A stretch of 64,000 nucleotides of DNA from Epiperipatus broadwayi (Eukaryota > Onychophora > Udeonychophora > Euonychophora > Peripatidae): contig JAQFVV010006341.1 in NCBI GenBank assembly GCA_028023455.1, positions 682,001 through 746,000 on the forward strand, in the 5' to 3' direction. Under the pieces are notes generated by a model. That model saw nothing but the letters and a program-made list of their open reading frames with translations, did no database searches and was not told the origin of the DNA. This document shows, in pieces, positions 22,543-34,205 of the stretch. The position numbers and the translations under genes are program-made. Position 1 is the stretch's first letter. Each line of letters opens with the position of its first letter.

Positions 22543-23318
22543 TAGAGATTCCAAACTCCCTTTAGTCATCCAGTTTATCATATACAATCAATACACATGA
22601 CCACATACATGTGAGAAAGATAAATAATCACCAATATATGTATTTCATGTAGAACCAGCACTCATCAGTTGGTTGGATCATCATCTGCAACACACATATA
22701 TAATTAGTGCTCAGTTTATATTAAGATATCAAATATTCAAACTTTAAGGAAAAGGCTTGAGTCTTCTCAACTCTCCAACTCTTCAGCCATCCGTATCATT
22801 GAAAATCTGATGATTGCATGTTCAAAGCCCTTGTTTTGCCAATTTTTAGTGTCATACCCATGTTGACCATAAATCATTCTGACCCCTCATATTTAAGCAT
22901 TACATATTCAGTCTGTATTCTGCCCATCCCTCTTCTGTATATTTAAATGGGTTTAAGGTCCTACATATGAGGGATCAGAATGACTTATGGTCAACATAGG
23001 TATGATACTAAAAATTGGCAAAACAAGGGCTTTGAACATGTTATCAGATTTTCAATGATATGGATGACTGAAGAGTTGGAGAGTGGAGAAGATTAAAATC
23101 TGCCCATTAAAGTTAAAAAATTTGCTATCTTAATATAAAATGAGCACTGATTATATATGTATGTGTGTGGCAGATGATGATTTAGACCAACGGATTAGTG
23201 CTGGTTCCGCATGCAATACATATATATATTGGAGATCATTTATTTTTCTCACATGTATGTGGTCGTGTGTATTGATTGTGTGATAAACTGAATGACTAGA
23301 GGGATCTTAGAAGTCTGA
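22543..23318. mobile_element. Family B nested palindrome (B2), ~775 bp
   Basis: Outer arms ~22543-22735 and ~23125-23318 and inner arms ~22755-22893 and ~22966-23100 are each reverse complements, so almost the whole block folds on itself. The outer arms match B1 (CACATGACCACATACATG, ACCAGCACTCATCAG). The inner arms have a TTCAAAGCCCTTG tract. On the minus strand a hammerhead-like motif lies at 22672-22631. Confidence 0.65.
22631..22672 (-). ncRNA. Hammerhead-like motif in B2 left arm
   Basis: On the minus strand: CCAA (22672-22669), intact CTGATGA (22668-22662), a weakened stem II, intact GAAA (22646-22643), TACATATA whose first two bases can pair across a 4-nt loop to give a 2 bp stem III and an ATA cleavage triplet, then TTGG (22634-22631) completing stem I. 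Both core boxes are intact. The opposite arm (23192-23240) is decayed. Confidence 0.5.
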
Positions 23319-23329
23319 CATCATTAAAA

Positions 23330-23560
23330 GAATTGTACACTGAAATGTGAAATATATCTGGGCTGAACATATTATTATAAAAAATGATAATTGCTGGAAA
23401 AATTGAAGTCTTAAAAAGAATGTCAAGAGATTATAAAAGATCTAAGGAAAGACCTCATGTGAGTTGGATGAATGAATAATCAAATGTTGGTATGATGGGG
23501 AGAAACTCTTGATCACAAAACTAATTAAATTGCAGAGATTTCATTCTTCAATAAATAAAT
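23330..23560 (+). pseudogene. LINE C-terminal remnant
   Basis: Plus-strand reading WAEHIIIKNDNCWKN, then VKRL-KI-GKTSCELDE and KCWYDGEKLL, a frameshifted version of the GH---DNRW-----W-P----RGRPH--W-D-I tail of non-LTR retrotransposons; the minus-strand element at 29.1 kb has the same block. Non-functional. Confidence 0.45.
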
Positions 23561-24449
23561 AGTAATTGATGGTGGTTATATACCTATGTATATATTATGT
23601 GTAGCATATGAAAAAGGTTTGTTTCCTAATCTTTTTTAATATTTATATTATTATTCTCTTATTATGCTTGTTGAACGATTATTTTTTTATTCTAAATTTA
23701 AAAAAAAATACTTATTATTTTTTATGAGTATTATTTAATCTCAAAATGTTATATAAAGAAATCATTAAAATGGAATCTAAATATTGTATTGAGTCATGTT
23801 AACAAAAAATAATAATGATCAAATATCATATTTTGCTCATACTATTCTGGTGCCTAATTACCCCCATCTTCATTAAAAACATGCGAATTCCCACAGCTTC
23901 TTAATAAAATATTATGCCAATCAATAATAAAATAAAAATAACAAAGCAGAAATAAAATAAATCATATTATCAGTTATATATGAACTTACTTATAATATTT
24001 CAATAGAAAACTTTGTGATTATAATTGGAAAATTTAAATCCTCTTAAATGAGATAGTCTGCTAATAGATTTCATTTTGTAATTTGAAGCCAAATAAAAAC
24101 TTTCTTACCAAAGACTGTGACAATAATCTTAAGAAATAGAATAATAAAAAATTGTTTATGTTTAATGTATATTTCTGGTGTAAGGGATGATTTAGAATTA
24201 GTTAAGAAAATTATCTGATAATATGATAGGATTCAATCTATTACTACTCCAGTGACCAATTATGGATCAGAGTGAGAAAGACATCATCGGTGGGGATCAG
24301 AGGTGCTTCTGGTGTTTCATTTTGCAAGACAAGTATAAAATAAAAGAACTCGGGAATAGTAAACTCAGGACAAAAATTTCTGATAATTTCCCCAAAATAC
24401 TTGCTTTCTTCTAAAGATCTAAAAGCAGCTTAGAAAATGCTGATTGTAC

Positions 24450-24509
24450 CATGATTCTGTTGCCCTTCCCATGATTCTGTTGCCCTTCCCATGATTCTGT
24501 TGCCCTTCC
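24450..24509. repeat. 20 bp x 3 perfect minisatellite
   Basis: The unit CATGATTCTGTTGCCCTTCC occurs three times in tandem without a mismatch, in GXYLT intron 1. Its richness in C and perfect identity stand out from the AT-rich flanks. Confidence 0.9.
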
Positions 24510-25336
24510 CAGTTAATAATATATATTTGCTTCCAATTATACTATGTAATTCGTTTTTATTTAGATATTTTGATGGTATTTGTTATATTTATAAGAGTCT
24601 GTGTCAAATACATATGTAGGAAGTAACCAAAATAGTTATAAAATAAAATGCATGGATTCGAGTCGAGCCAGTATTTTTAGTACTAATATAAATGGAAATG
24701 AATGAGGGCATAACAAAAAAAGAAAATACTCATAGACTAGATAATTTCTTGATTAAATACTAAGGATTATGAATGAATTTGAAGTACCATTTTATTGATT
24801 CACTATGAAAAAGAAAGTTAGTGCTATATTTTGTGCAGAAATTTGAAGAAGCCCTACAGTGAGATATCAATATAAAATATACAATTGTCTCTATTAAAGC
24901 CCTTTTTGTAATAATCTACTAGCAATTACTCAAAAACCTTTTTTATTAATGTTCAAATAACACCATCTTATTCTTCAATCTAATATGCTCTAAGTTAAAT
25001 ACCAAATGGATATGCTTTTAAGCAATGATAGATAAGAGACGATAAAACATCTACCATAACAGTGCAAATAAGGCTGAGTTTTTGTTTGAAGTGTAATAAT
25101 AAGCAAATATTGAAAACAATGAATAAAAAATATTACGAATATTGGAAAGATGTATAAAGAAATTTAATAAATTCATAAAGAGAACCATAGTAAGAAATGA
25201 GATGCAGACTTAACAAAAGAAATAGTAATGCATTCTGAATATAAAATGCATGATACAAAAGAAAGCTGAATATATTAAAATAAAACAAGAAAAGCATTAA
25301 AAATAATTTTTTGTCTTAATAAAAATTGTAATCATA

Positions 25337-25412
25337 TGAATTATTATTATTATTATTATTATCATCATCATCATTATTATTATTATCATCATCAGCATCA
25401 TCATCATCATCA
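25337..25412. repeat. (ATT/ATC)n microsatellite
   Basis: Interrupted trinucleotide run of ATT and ATC units ending 37 bp before the acceptor of GXYLT exon 2. It reads as poly-Asn/Asp on the minus strand only by composition; no gene is implied. Confidence 0.9.
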
Positions 25413-25449
25413 TTTAGCTTTATCATTGTTACAACTTGTTTTTTTGTAG

Positions 25450-25612
25450 CATAAAGCATCATGGAACAGTTTATATCAGTGTTATTGCTTGTGGCTGGTT
25501 TGCTTCTCATCAAAGTATGGTAACAATGAAGTCTATTGCAATGTTTAGTAAAGCTAAAATCCATTTTTTGATTGTGGCTGAAGATTTGATTCATTCTAGA
25601 TTCATAGAAGCA
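25450..25612 (+). CDS. GXYLT: GXYLT exon 2 (start of GT8 domain)
   Basis: Encodes GTVYISVIACGWFASHQSMV, then TMKSIAMFSKAKIHFLIVAE, then DLIHSRFIEA. This matches the first beta strand of glucoside xylosyltransferases (V-ACG...T--KSA..FS....FHI.AED). The acceptor is TTTTTTTGTAG and the donor GTAAGA. It ends in phase 0, as exon 3 requires. A long (ATT/ATC)n microsatellite lies 38 bp upstream. The next intron is 24.8 kb, the largest in the window. Confidence 0.88.
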
Positions 25613-26429
25613 GTAAGATTTATAAACAAACAATTAGTTTAAATTATTTACACAAACACACACATTTTAAATTTAGAATTGTGTAGTTGTTGAATTGTGA
25701 AAAAAATAATTGAAAATAATTAATTTTATTGAGTAATCTTGCAATTTTCATTGGATGCAACACTAGATTATCGTCTATACATAGGCACAAACGCAGATGT
25801 GTTAAAATGATTTAGTTTTAACACATGGTTACGGATTTTTGATTCTTTTACATTTAAATTTGCATTATTATTGTTATTATTATTACTATGGCAACATTAA
25901 TGTTTCGATTGAATATCCCAGACTTTGGCTGGCTATTATGAATTGCTCAATAACTGGAGGTGAAAATAATCTCCAATAATTTTTTCTAAATTTTGAATTT
26001 GATGAAATAATTAACAATTTAAATCATGGAACACATGATCTGCAGTTTGTTTTGTGTCACTAATGTATCTGACAACACCAACATTTACAAAATTCCTTGT
26101 ATTATTCAGGTCAACTTTAGTTAAAATTTCAGTGGTGTAATTACAAACATCCGCACGTGAAAAACAAAAACATTTCACAATTATATTCACACACACATAA
26201 TATACAGCATACTGATAAAACAAGGTGCATTTGGATGAAGTCTACATTTTCTAACATTATCACAGACATTAATAGAGGCCACAGAAACATTAATTGATAC
26301 TAACTGATGATTTAAGATAAGCAGTCAACCACATAACATCTGTAGTGTTAACATTTTCCAAGATTTAAATTCAGGAAATAATAGTATAGATATGGGTGCA
26401 TGTTTGATTTCCTGCCTAAAATCAATAAT

Positions 26430-27385
26430 TGGTGTCATGATGCAATACACCACAGCTTTGCCTTTCTCGGATCAAGAATCTCTCAGCCACTGTGCCCAAA
26501 AAAACCCATTAACTACCTTACCTTCCTTTTCAATTCCTCACCATAAGTTTTCCCTATATTCTTCTCTATCCTGATCCATCCCATTTCCACATTATTATCT
26601 TTGTCCACTCTATGGCCTTTATATTTAAATTTCCCTTATCTTTTTCTAAACCCAGTATAAAAACCCAAGATCCCATGTTCTGTATAATCACATTGTTTAT
26701 ATTTATTCTTCCATGCCTTTCTTATTTGTACCCTTTCTGCCTGTAAGCATTTACATTCAATTAACAGATGCCTAATAGTTCTATGCCTTCCTTACACAAC
26801 TTGCAGACTAAATCACTAACATTACTCCATTTATGTGTATATATCCTTGTTGCTAATGATCCTGTTTGAGCCTTAAATGATAAACTACTTTCCTTGCTGT
26901 TATTGTAAATTAACTCGCACCCAATATTCTGTTTACTTCTATATATATTTGAACTCTTTTTATTCTCCATACTAGTTCTCCCAACTACATATTTTTTTAT
27001 TAATGCATCTTTTTTTCTATCCCATTCCTGGCCATTACAACACTTAACAAGTCTCCTAACACAATCATCCCATTTATAAGTATACTGACATAAATTCTTT
27101 ATCCAAATCTTTTGCATACTGTACTACTTTTTCTCACCCATCTTGTTGTCTGTCATTTATTCATAGTCCAATTGAATACTATTTTGATTATTGTCTTATG
27201 ATCCATAAATTGCAATCTACAACACATTTTTTTATTTTGCTTTTTGCATTTCTCATATAAAAACTTGAACAGCCCGTTTCTCCTTGAACTGCCTCCTTTG
27301 CTATCCACACATCTGCATCTAATGCATGTCTTCCTACTTCTCTTTGTACTTTTTTTAAGTAATCTAACACCCCTTTGCTAACATG
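26430..27385 (-). pseudogene. LINE 3' part, 5'-truncated copy L1
   Basis: On the minus strand VQREVGRHALDADVWIAKEA and VQGETGCSSFYMRNAKSK (27370-27188), then KWDDCVRRLVKCCNGQEWDR, AQTGSLATRIYTHKW and VCKLCKEGIE (27117-26761). This is the region after the RT domain in a non-LTR element, ending in a CxxC zinc-knuckle that has lost its downstream H/C. Frameshifts separate the pieces. The 3' tail lies near 26430. Confidence 0.75.
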
Positions 27386-28495
27386 TCAGTGATGCAATGC
27401 ACTGTGACTTCTTATATGGAGTCAGGAATCTCTCAGCCAGTATGCCCAGAAAAACCTATTAGCTACCCTACCTTTCTTCTCGATTCGCCACTGTATGTTT
27501 TCCTTATATTCATCTTTATCCTGCTCCATCCCATTTCTACAGCATAACCATTGTCAACTCCTAGCCTTTATATCTAAATTCCCCTTATCTTTTCCAAAAC
27601 CCAGCATAAAAACCAATAATCCACTTTCTGTCTAATCACTTTGTTTATATTTATTCTTCCACAACTTCATTATTTTATTCTTTCTGCTTTCCGGCATTTA
27701 CATTCAATTAACAGATGCCTAATATTTTCTATGCCTTCCTTACACAACTTGCAGACTAAATCATCCGCATTTTTTTTATTTATGTGTATATTCCTTTGTT
27801 GCTAAAGATCCTAATCAAGAATTAAACACTAAACTACTTTCCTTGTTATTATCCTAAATTAATTCATGTCCAATATTCCATTTACTTCTATATATATTTA
27901 AACTCTTTTTGCTCTCCATACTAGTTCTCCAATTCCCTATTCTTTATTAATGCATTTTGACCATCCCATTTCTCCTTGAATTGCCTCTTTTGCCATCCAC
28001 ACATCTGCATCTCATGCATGTTTATTCTTAGTACTTTTTCTAAGTAATCTAATACCCTTTATTAACACAATGCATCATTACCATATATTAACCCTGCTAC
28101 TGTCACTCCCTTCCATACAATTCTAGTTGCATCATATTTATTATATGAAAATAGCTAATTTTTTTACCATTTCCTTTCTTTTCTTTACTTTATTTATCAT
28201 TTTTTTCTCCCTTGCATCCAAGCAATTTCTCTGATTACTTAAGACAATTCCCAAATAGGTATACCTATTTACCATACTTAACTTTATATCCCCAATAAAA
28301 ATTCGTTGTCTTCTCTTTCCCCAGTATTAATCATCATTACTTTTGATTTTTCTTCCCTAAATTTAATCCCCATATATTTACCCATCCTTGTACATGTCCT
28401 CAGCATAATTTCCATATCTTCTTTCTGTGCACCATAAGACATCATCTTCAAAAGACCTGATAATGTATATACTCTTTGGAGCCCTCTATAAATGA
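27386..28495 (-). pseudogene. LINE 3' part, second copy L2, head to tail with L1
   Basis: A second tail of the same family starts right where L1 is truncated (CACTGTGACTTC near 27402) and runs upstream through the zinc-knuckle region, the QREVGRHAL-like region (~28020) and the thumb/palm (LGIVLSNQRN, FREEKSKVMMIN near 28260-28370) to about 28495. It carries more stops than L1. Confidence 0.65.
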
Positions 28496-28854
28496 GGATA
28501 TGATTTTATAGGGGAAAATGAGCTACCATGTGACTTCATTCTGTTTGAAGATGCAATATATGTGAAATACAGTTTTCAAGTTTTTTCATGTCTGTTTTGC
28601 ATTTTACTATATTTTGGCTGAATCACAACTAAATAATGTAAGTGTTGTTAAAGATACTTGTAACAAAAAACAATCTATAGATCTCCTGTCACATGATTTA
28701 ATTATAAAAACCTTCATTGATTACTAAAATCCCAGAAATTAAATCAAGAATGAAAATATTAAACTTTTTGTTATTTTATAAAATAAATTTAACAATAAAG
28801 CATAAATTTACAATTATATATATATGTTTATATATATATAAATTCAAATAAATT

Positions 28855-28945
28855 GCTCTACGACGTTTGGTATAGTGATAGAGTGATGGAATTTGGAATT
28901 AAAAATCCATGGATCAGAACTTAGTTCTTTCACTTCCAGCACAGA
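28855..28945 (+). repeat. tRNA-derived SINE-like fragment
   Basis: TTTGGTATAGTGATAGAGTG resembles a pol III A box region, followed by ATGGAATTTGGAAT and CCATGGATCAGAACT at B-box spacing, the typical head of tRNA-derived SINEs in animals. The 3' end is not defined. Confidence 0.4.
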
Positions 28946-28989
28946 CTTCTTATTTAACTTCTAAACAATAAAGCCCAGACATTGCCACT

Positions 28990-30024
28990 CGTGTCACATA
29001 AAAGACTGCTATTACTCTTTTATTTATACATTATGGCAAATGAAAATGATAAATGTTTAACATACAGTGAAATAAATTTTGTCACAGTTTATCATTTTCA
29101 AATATTATCGATCTATTGCATGATAAATATCTCTTCCAGTTTCTCCAATCCATAGTGTCTCTTTTCTACATCACTCCAGCATACTTCCTTAATTCACTCA
29201 TCCATCCAACTCACATGAGGTCTCTTTCTATATCTTTACACTTCAACTGTCCATCTATTATCATTTCTTTTTGAAATATGTCCAACTTTTCTTAATCTCT
29301 TCATTGATGTCAGTGAGAAGTCTTTTCTCTCATTCGTGTGTTTTTAAACTCTTTTTGTATTCCTAACATACATCTCCCATGCTTCATAGAATGGTCTGAA
29401 GTGTCTGTATTGCTCTTCTGTTAACTATTCAAGTCTGATAACCATAGCTATTAGTAAAAAATATATACTAAACACCTTTTCAAACACATAGCACTCCATC
29501 CACATTTAATTCTATTATTAATTTTATCTCTTTCATCTTCTGAAAAACTCTGTTGAACCTTATATTAGTCAGTCTAGCATTTATTTCTTCTTGCAACATT
29601 TCCTGAAACTCTGGAGCATTAGTTTCAAAAACAACTATATCTGCAATATCTAGGTAACCTAAATAATTTCCATTTCTTTTTTACTCCCTTACTTCCCATT
29701 TTAATTCACAGAATACTTGCAAAATGACTGTAAACAATTTGAGATATGTAAGCACCCTATTGTTCATCTTTCTCAATATTATCTTCTTAGTATCCCTATG
29801 TCATCTGTTCATTATTGTTGCATTTCAATAAATATTCCAGCTCCTTCCTTTAGTTGGTAGGAATCTAAAGATCATTATAAATAGACTGCAATTATCTTGA
29901 TGAATATTTTGTAATGAACTGATAAAATATTAATAGGACTATATTTCTAGTATCTTCTTCATCACTTTTCTTAAGTATCAATATTATTACTGCATTCCTT
30001 CAATCATCCAATACAATTTTATTA
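28990..30024 (-). pseudogene. LINE remnant, RT to C-terminus (3' half)
   Basis: On the minus strand: RNAVIILILKKSDEEDTRN (KPG-block follow-on), YLGYLDIADIVVFETNAPEF and QEMLQEEINA (the LRFADDIVL--E---ELQ-ML block with the catalytic FADD decayed to YLDIAD), then GHISKRNDNRW and RPHVSWMDE (the tail). Many stops. It is a different LINE family from L1-L4. It is interrupted at 30025 by family A element A5 and resumes at 30654. Confidence 0.6.
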
Positions 30025-30641
30025 AAACAAGCACATATGTATTGCCACTCAGTGCAAGCCAGAGTAATCAATGGATGCCAGAAGGTTTGTACATAAAATA
30101 CCCATCTAGGTTTAGTTTTTTTTTTTTTTTTTTAGAGTTTTGCCTGTTTTAATAAGTTATAAGCAAGCATATGAAATGGTGATCATGTGATGTTTATTGG
30201 CTTAAAATCAATCCTGCCTAATAGCATAGTGGTGACTATGGTTATTAAAGAACCAAAGACACTAAAATGTATAGGTACTGAACTGAGTTCAGACCTATAT
30301 GATATAAACTAATGAACTTGGATAGTGTTTTCAAGTTAAGACTCATAATTTTGTAGTTAAGTAGAGATAAAAGGTGGCTTTTGGAAGGTTGCATTACATC
30401 CTAAGATCTATGTGCAGTGCTCTCAGATCCAAGGCTCCTCATTGATGAAAGACACAAGCCAGAAACTAGTCTGGGGATATTGGATGAGTAAGCACTAGAT
30501 GGGAATTTTATGCACAAGCCTTCTGGCATTTATTGATTACTCTGGCTTGCACTGAGTGGCAATACATATGGAGAGTTTTACCTATTTTAATAACAGTTAT
30601 ACGCAAGCATAAGAAATGATGTGATCACGTGATGTTTATTG
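30025..30641. mobile_element. Family A element with direct unit repeat (A5), inserted in a LINE
   Basis: Flanked by a 12 bp direct repeat ACAATTTTATTA (30013-30024, 30642-30653), and the LINE reading frame resumes beyond it. The block from GAGTTTTGCCTG through CATGTGATGTTTATT is present at 30135 and again at 30573, ~438 bp apart in the same orientation. The hammerhead region at 30436-30477 has perfect stem I (TCCTCA/TGGGGA), GAAA and GTC, but TTGATGA in place of CTGATGA. Confidence 0.72.
30436..30477 (+). ncRNA. Hammerhead-like motif in A5
   Basis: Stem I strands TCCTCA (30436-30441) and TGGGGA (30472-30477) pair over 6 bp, GAAA is at 30462-30465 and the GTC triplet at 30469-30471. C3 of the core is T (TTGATGA, 30442-30448) and stem II is weakened, so it is predicted inactive. 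Confidence 0.45.
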
Positions 30642-30653
30642 ACAATTTTATTA

Positions 30654-30830
30654 TTTAGACATTTGGTGTAGAGCTTTACAAACATTTTATTCTATTTTAC
30701 TTGCTTCTTTTGCAAAATCACTAATAATTTCATTATTCCCTGGAGTTTTTTCCTTCATAACAGATTTAACTTCATATCTCACATCTTCATTTAAAATATT
30801 TGGCAATTGTAAGAAAAAAAATTAAATATG
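30654..30830 (-). pseudogene. LINE RT N-terminal segment split off by A5
   Basis: Minus-strand QLPNILNEDVRYEVKSVMKE then KTPGNNEIISDFAKEASKI is the I--AL--MK--KAPG-D-I--E-LK block that lies upstream of the pieces in 28990-30024. Same strand and correct order, so one element was split by the A5 insertion. Confidence 0.6.
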
Positions 30831-32681
30831 AAGATTAAATCTTTTATTGATGGTTATTATTAATATTAACATTATGCTAATTATTTTAAAACAATAAGTT
30901 AACATTGGAGTAATTAGATATTAATTAAAGTTGTAGGCAATAATGCTACTATCAGAATTATATGGTACAAGAAAATGAGTGCAGTTAGGTGGGTGTGTAT
31001 AATTAATAGCATAACACACATGGCATGTGAAACTTTCAGTTCAATCAATGTGTGTATATATATATTGAAACAAGAATGCTGTTTCATGTGTATATTTATT
31101 CTAAGAGCTATTTACCCTCCCACCTTAAAAAACGGCAAATGTATAAAAAAGTCGATCTTATATTTTTTTCTAGAAAAATATAGCAAAAAGTTTAGTTTAT
31201 GACATTACAAGAAAATAATTATTTTCTATAACTGAGAAAAAAATAAAGTGAAACCTTCATTATTGATTTCATAATTTTAGATTATAATTTAAATATCTCA
31301 TTCATATTTATTTAAAGCTGGCATTTATTAAAATATTACATTTTTAATATTTGGAATGATGTTGTCGTATAAAGTGTGATAATAGCTTGAGGCAGTCTTA
31401 ATAAATTGGAAAACATGAACTAATCCTTATAGTTAGCTTATCTATCCCACTAAAAGTATAATGTCCAATCCTTAAGAAGAGAAAGGCACTCGGGCTTAAA
31501 TGAGAGCTGTGGGACAAATAAAATACAGTGGGCTGAGCTGCTTAATCAGCCCAGAGGTCAGAATATATAGTTAAGTTGGAAGTTCAGAAGGGGATTCAAT
31601 AAAAAGATTTTAAAGTGTATGTTTAAAGATTTTTTTCGAAAGATTTTTTTGAAAAAGATATTAAAAAAGTGAAGAATAAAAAATTTAAAATTCTTATTTA
31701 AGTGTTACTTAACTCTGATTTTCATCACCTTGGAATATAACCTTTACAGACACTGTTAATAATGGAAAAAGAAAACATTATTAAGGAAAACATAATGATG
31801 GAAGGCTAAAATGACAACAGCTTCCTCTCTTCATCTCAAGCCATGGTCCTCCAAGATTTGCCTGGATAAACATCATACAAAGTAAATTATGCCATTCAGC
31901 TGAAATCAATGCCCCCTTTTTAATGCAGTCACATCATGGATATGAAGGAAACAACTGGATAAAAATGAAGGTAATGATTTTACAAAATATTCGATACTAT
32001 GTGTGTTTATAAAAGACAAGACAAAACGTCTTTCTTAAATAAAATTATGAACAAATGTAGCTATATGAAAATACGTTTATTATTGATAAATTATAAATGA
32101 AACTGCTGATCAACTTATATCTGGAAGCATACATCCGGGGCAGACCAAACAACAATATTTATGCTAGATATTAGAGTAATCAAATAAAATTACAAATGCT
32201 CACCTGCCTATTAATTATATAAGAATATAACACATAACTATAATTAATTAAATTATAATAACGTATATATAATTTAGATAAAATTAGAAAATATCAAAAT
32301 AAAAGTATACATACAAAATGAATGTATTTAGTAGATTTATATTATATTGTGAACCAATTCAAACATTTAAATATGAGCTAGTACGTCAATAAAAGTCAAT
32401 GGTTATATGCATATAATGAACCATGTCCTTAAATAAGTTGAAAGATTGAGAAAATCATTTTTTTTTATTGTTTTTAAAAGGATCTTATTTATTATCTGAA
32501 AACTTTAAAAAAAAAAGATAATATAAACACAGAATTAAAACAGGTTATATACATATGAGTTGAGAAATAAGAATACTAAACCAATGAACCTAGGATAAAT
32601 GTGCATATAGCATGGATTCAAACCTGGATTTGGATAACCATGAATAAAAATATATGCATTATGCTTTAACTAACTTAAAGT

Positions 32682-33170
32682 TAAGTGGAACTCAGAATTA
32701 GGCATAAAATGTAAATGGTTAAAGAACTTGCATTCTTTAATTCATATTGCCCTATTATTGGATACATACCAAGATGCATAATGGACTGTAAATAAACTAT
32801 TTGTGAATTAAATGGAACTCTGAATTAGGTGTAAAATGTAAATTGTTAAAGAACTTGCATTCTTTAATTCAGATTGCCCAATTACTGGATGTATACTAAG
32901 ATACAGAATGGACTGTAAATAAATATTTGTGGAATTAAGTGGAACTCTGAATTAAATGATACCAGTTGTTTTCATTATTATCTCTGTTGTCTCAATATTT
33001 CACACTCCTCTCTGTGAAGTAACTAAATGATTAAAGATGTAAACTGTTAAAGAACTGTTGAGAGGACTTTATTATACTCTCAATAGATTACATTTTCTGA
33101 GTCATCTAAAATGTTATTGGAAGTAGGCCAAAGAGATACAAGGGACTGTTAATGAAATATTTTGTTTGAT
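32682..33170. repeat. ~127 bp tandem repeat, 2 clear copies plus decayed flanks
   Basis: Units 32682-32808 and 32809-32935 share TAAAATGTAAAT-GTTAAAG, ACTTGCATTCTTTAATTCA and ATGGACTGTAAATAAA in the same order; a third begins TAAGTGGAACTCTGAATTA at 32936 and a diverged one lies at about 33028-33170. Confidence 0.75.
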
Positions 33171-33404
33171 GGACATTTATTTAAACCCGTTATTAAATAA
33201 AATTATTGTTACTTAAAATTAACTTTAGTTATCCAGTTGTTCAATTCTATATTTTTTATTGCATCACTTGTCATTCAGTGCACTTGTTCACGAGAATCTC
33301 ATGCCTCCTGAGCTATGTCTGGCATAACTAGACCTAAGTAAATCAGGTTGTAGTGAGATGGAACTCTAGTGGCACCGTTTAGAAAACCAAATACAGAAAT
33401 GTCT

Positions 33405-33560
33405 AGATGCTTCCAGTCCCTATGGTGCTACACCCTCTGATGAGCAGGAAATATTGTTGTAGGGGGGGCTTAACATCTGCACTGGGGAATGCCAATCGAT
33501 AGTTCTTTCCTGCAACATGCTCATCAGGAAATTGTTACAACTGAGGTAATAAAGGGGTTG
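33405..33560. repeat. Short inverted repeat with two CTGATGA...GAAA motifs
   Basis: CTCTGATGAGCAGGAAAT (near 33438) faces CATCAGGAAATTGTTACAAC (near 33522), so CTGATGAGCA occurs once on each strand. The minus-strand copy continues with a short GCA/TGC stem and GGAAAG. Stem I pairing is unclear. A (GT)n run follows at 33585-33600. Confidence 0.35.
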
Positions 33561-33684
33561 TATGGTGGTCCGGTTACAATATATATATGTGTGTGTGTGC
33601 ACGGAGGTAGAACCATATGAATAAACCAAATTAAATGTTATTTTAGTTAATATCACTCATATATATATATATATTAAACAACTA

Positions 33685-33745
33685 AACATCACATGATCAC
33701 CATCTCTAATGGTAGCACTACTATATGAAGAGTTTGCACATATAT
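33685..33745. mobile_element. Family A terminal fragment (A6)
   Basis: AACTAAACATCACATGATCA then CCATCTCTAATGGTAGCACT and ACTATATGAAGAGTTTGC: the terminus joined to the arm, all inner sequence missing. Confidence 0.5.
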
Positions 33746-34205
33746 AATAATTCAAATAAATCTATTTAACACAGTATCCAAATTTTAATAAACATTCTTT
33801 ACAGGAAATACTTTTGATTGCAACACTGACAATATTTATCAACCATTAATTAGTACAAATTTACACAAAATAAAAATTTATATTACCCATCATTCAATTC
33901 ATTCAAATTTCCCACAATTCTGTGGTTTTTATATTAGCTGATTGTATATTCTTTAATCCTTCTCTATTTCTAGATATTATCATTGCTTCCTTAATTTTTC
34001 ATTACATCATTCAATTTGAATAATTTTCACATCTCTATTATCAAATTTAAAAATGAAAACGTTAAGCATAAATAAATATTAACAAATACAGCTTCTCTAA
34101 CAAGCATAAAAGTTCATAATTTTTGGAATTACACATTTTATTATGATTACAAATAACTAATGGAGTATTCATACATATTGAAGTTTCATTTCCTTGCTGT
34201 ATACT
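33745..34205 (-). pseudogene. PLE (element E) inverted 3' end, left copy
   Basis: Reverse complement of 37485-37870. On the minus strand it holds the C-terminal part of the GIY-YIG endonuclease region (KEAMIMS-like, ending near the AATTGTGGGAAA tract) and its 3' flank. The N-terminal half of the endonuclease is missing on this side. Confidence 0.6.

Larger units (their letters stand above)
20276..25449 (+). other. GXYLT intron 1 (5.2 kb), repeat-bearing
   Basis: Carries an old family A fragment (20.7 kb), a family C hairpin (21.2 kb), two family B elements (21.8 and 22.5 kb), a LINE tail remnant (23.3 kb), a 20 bp minisatellite and a microsatellite. In 23.6-24.4 and 24.5-25.3 kb I see no gene or repeat boundary. 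Confidence 0.65.

Noticed and set aside
24450-24509. 20 bp direct repeats as a CRISPR-like array
   Set aside because: The units are contiguous with no spacers, in an animal intron; a simple minisatellite.
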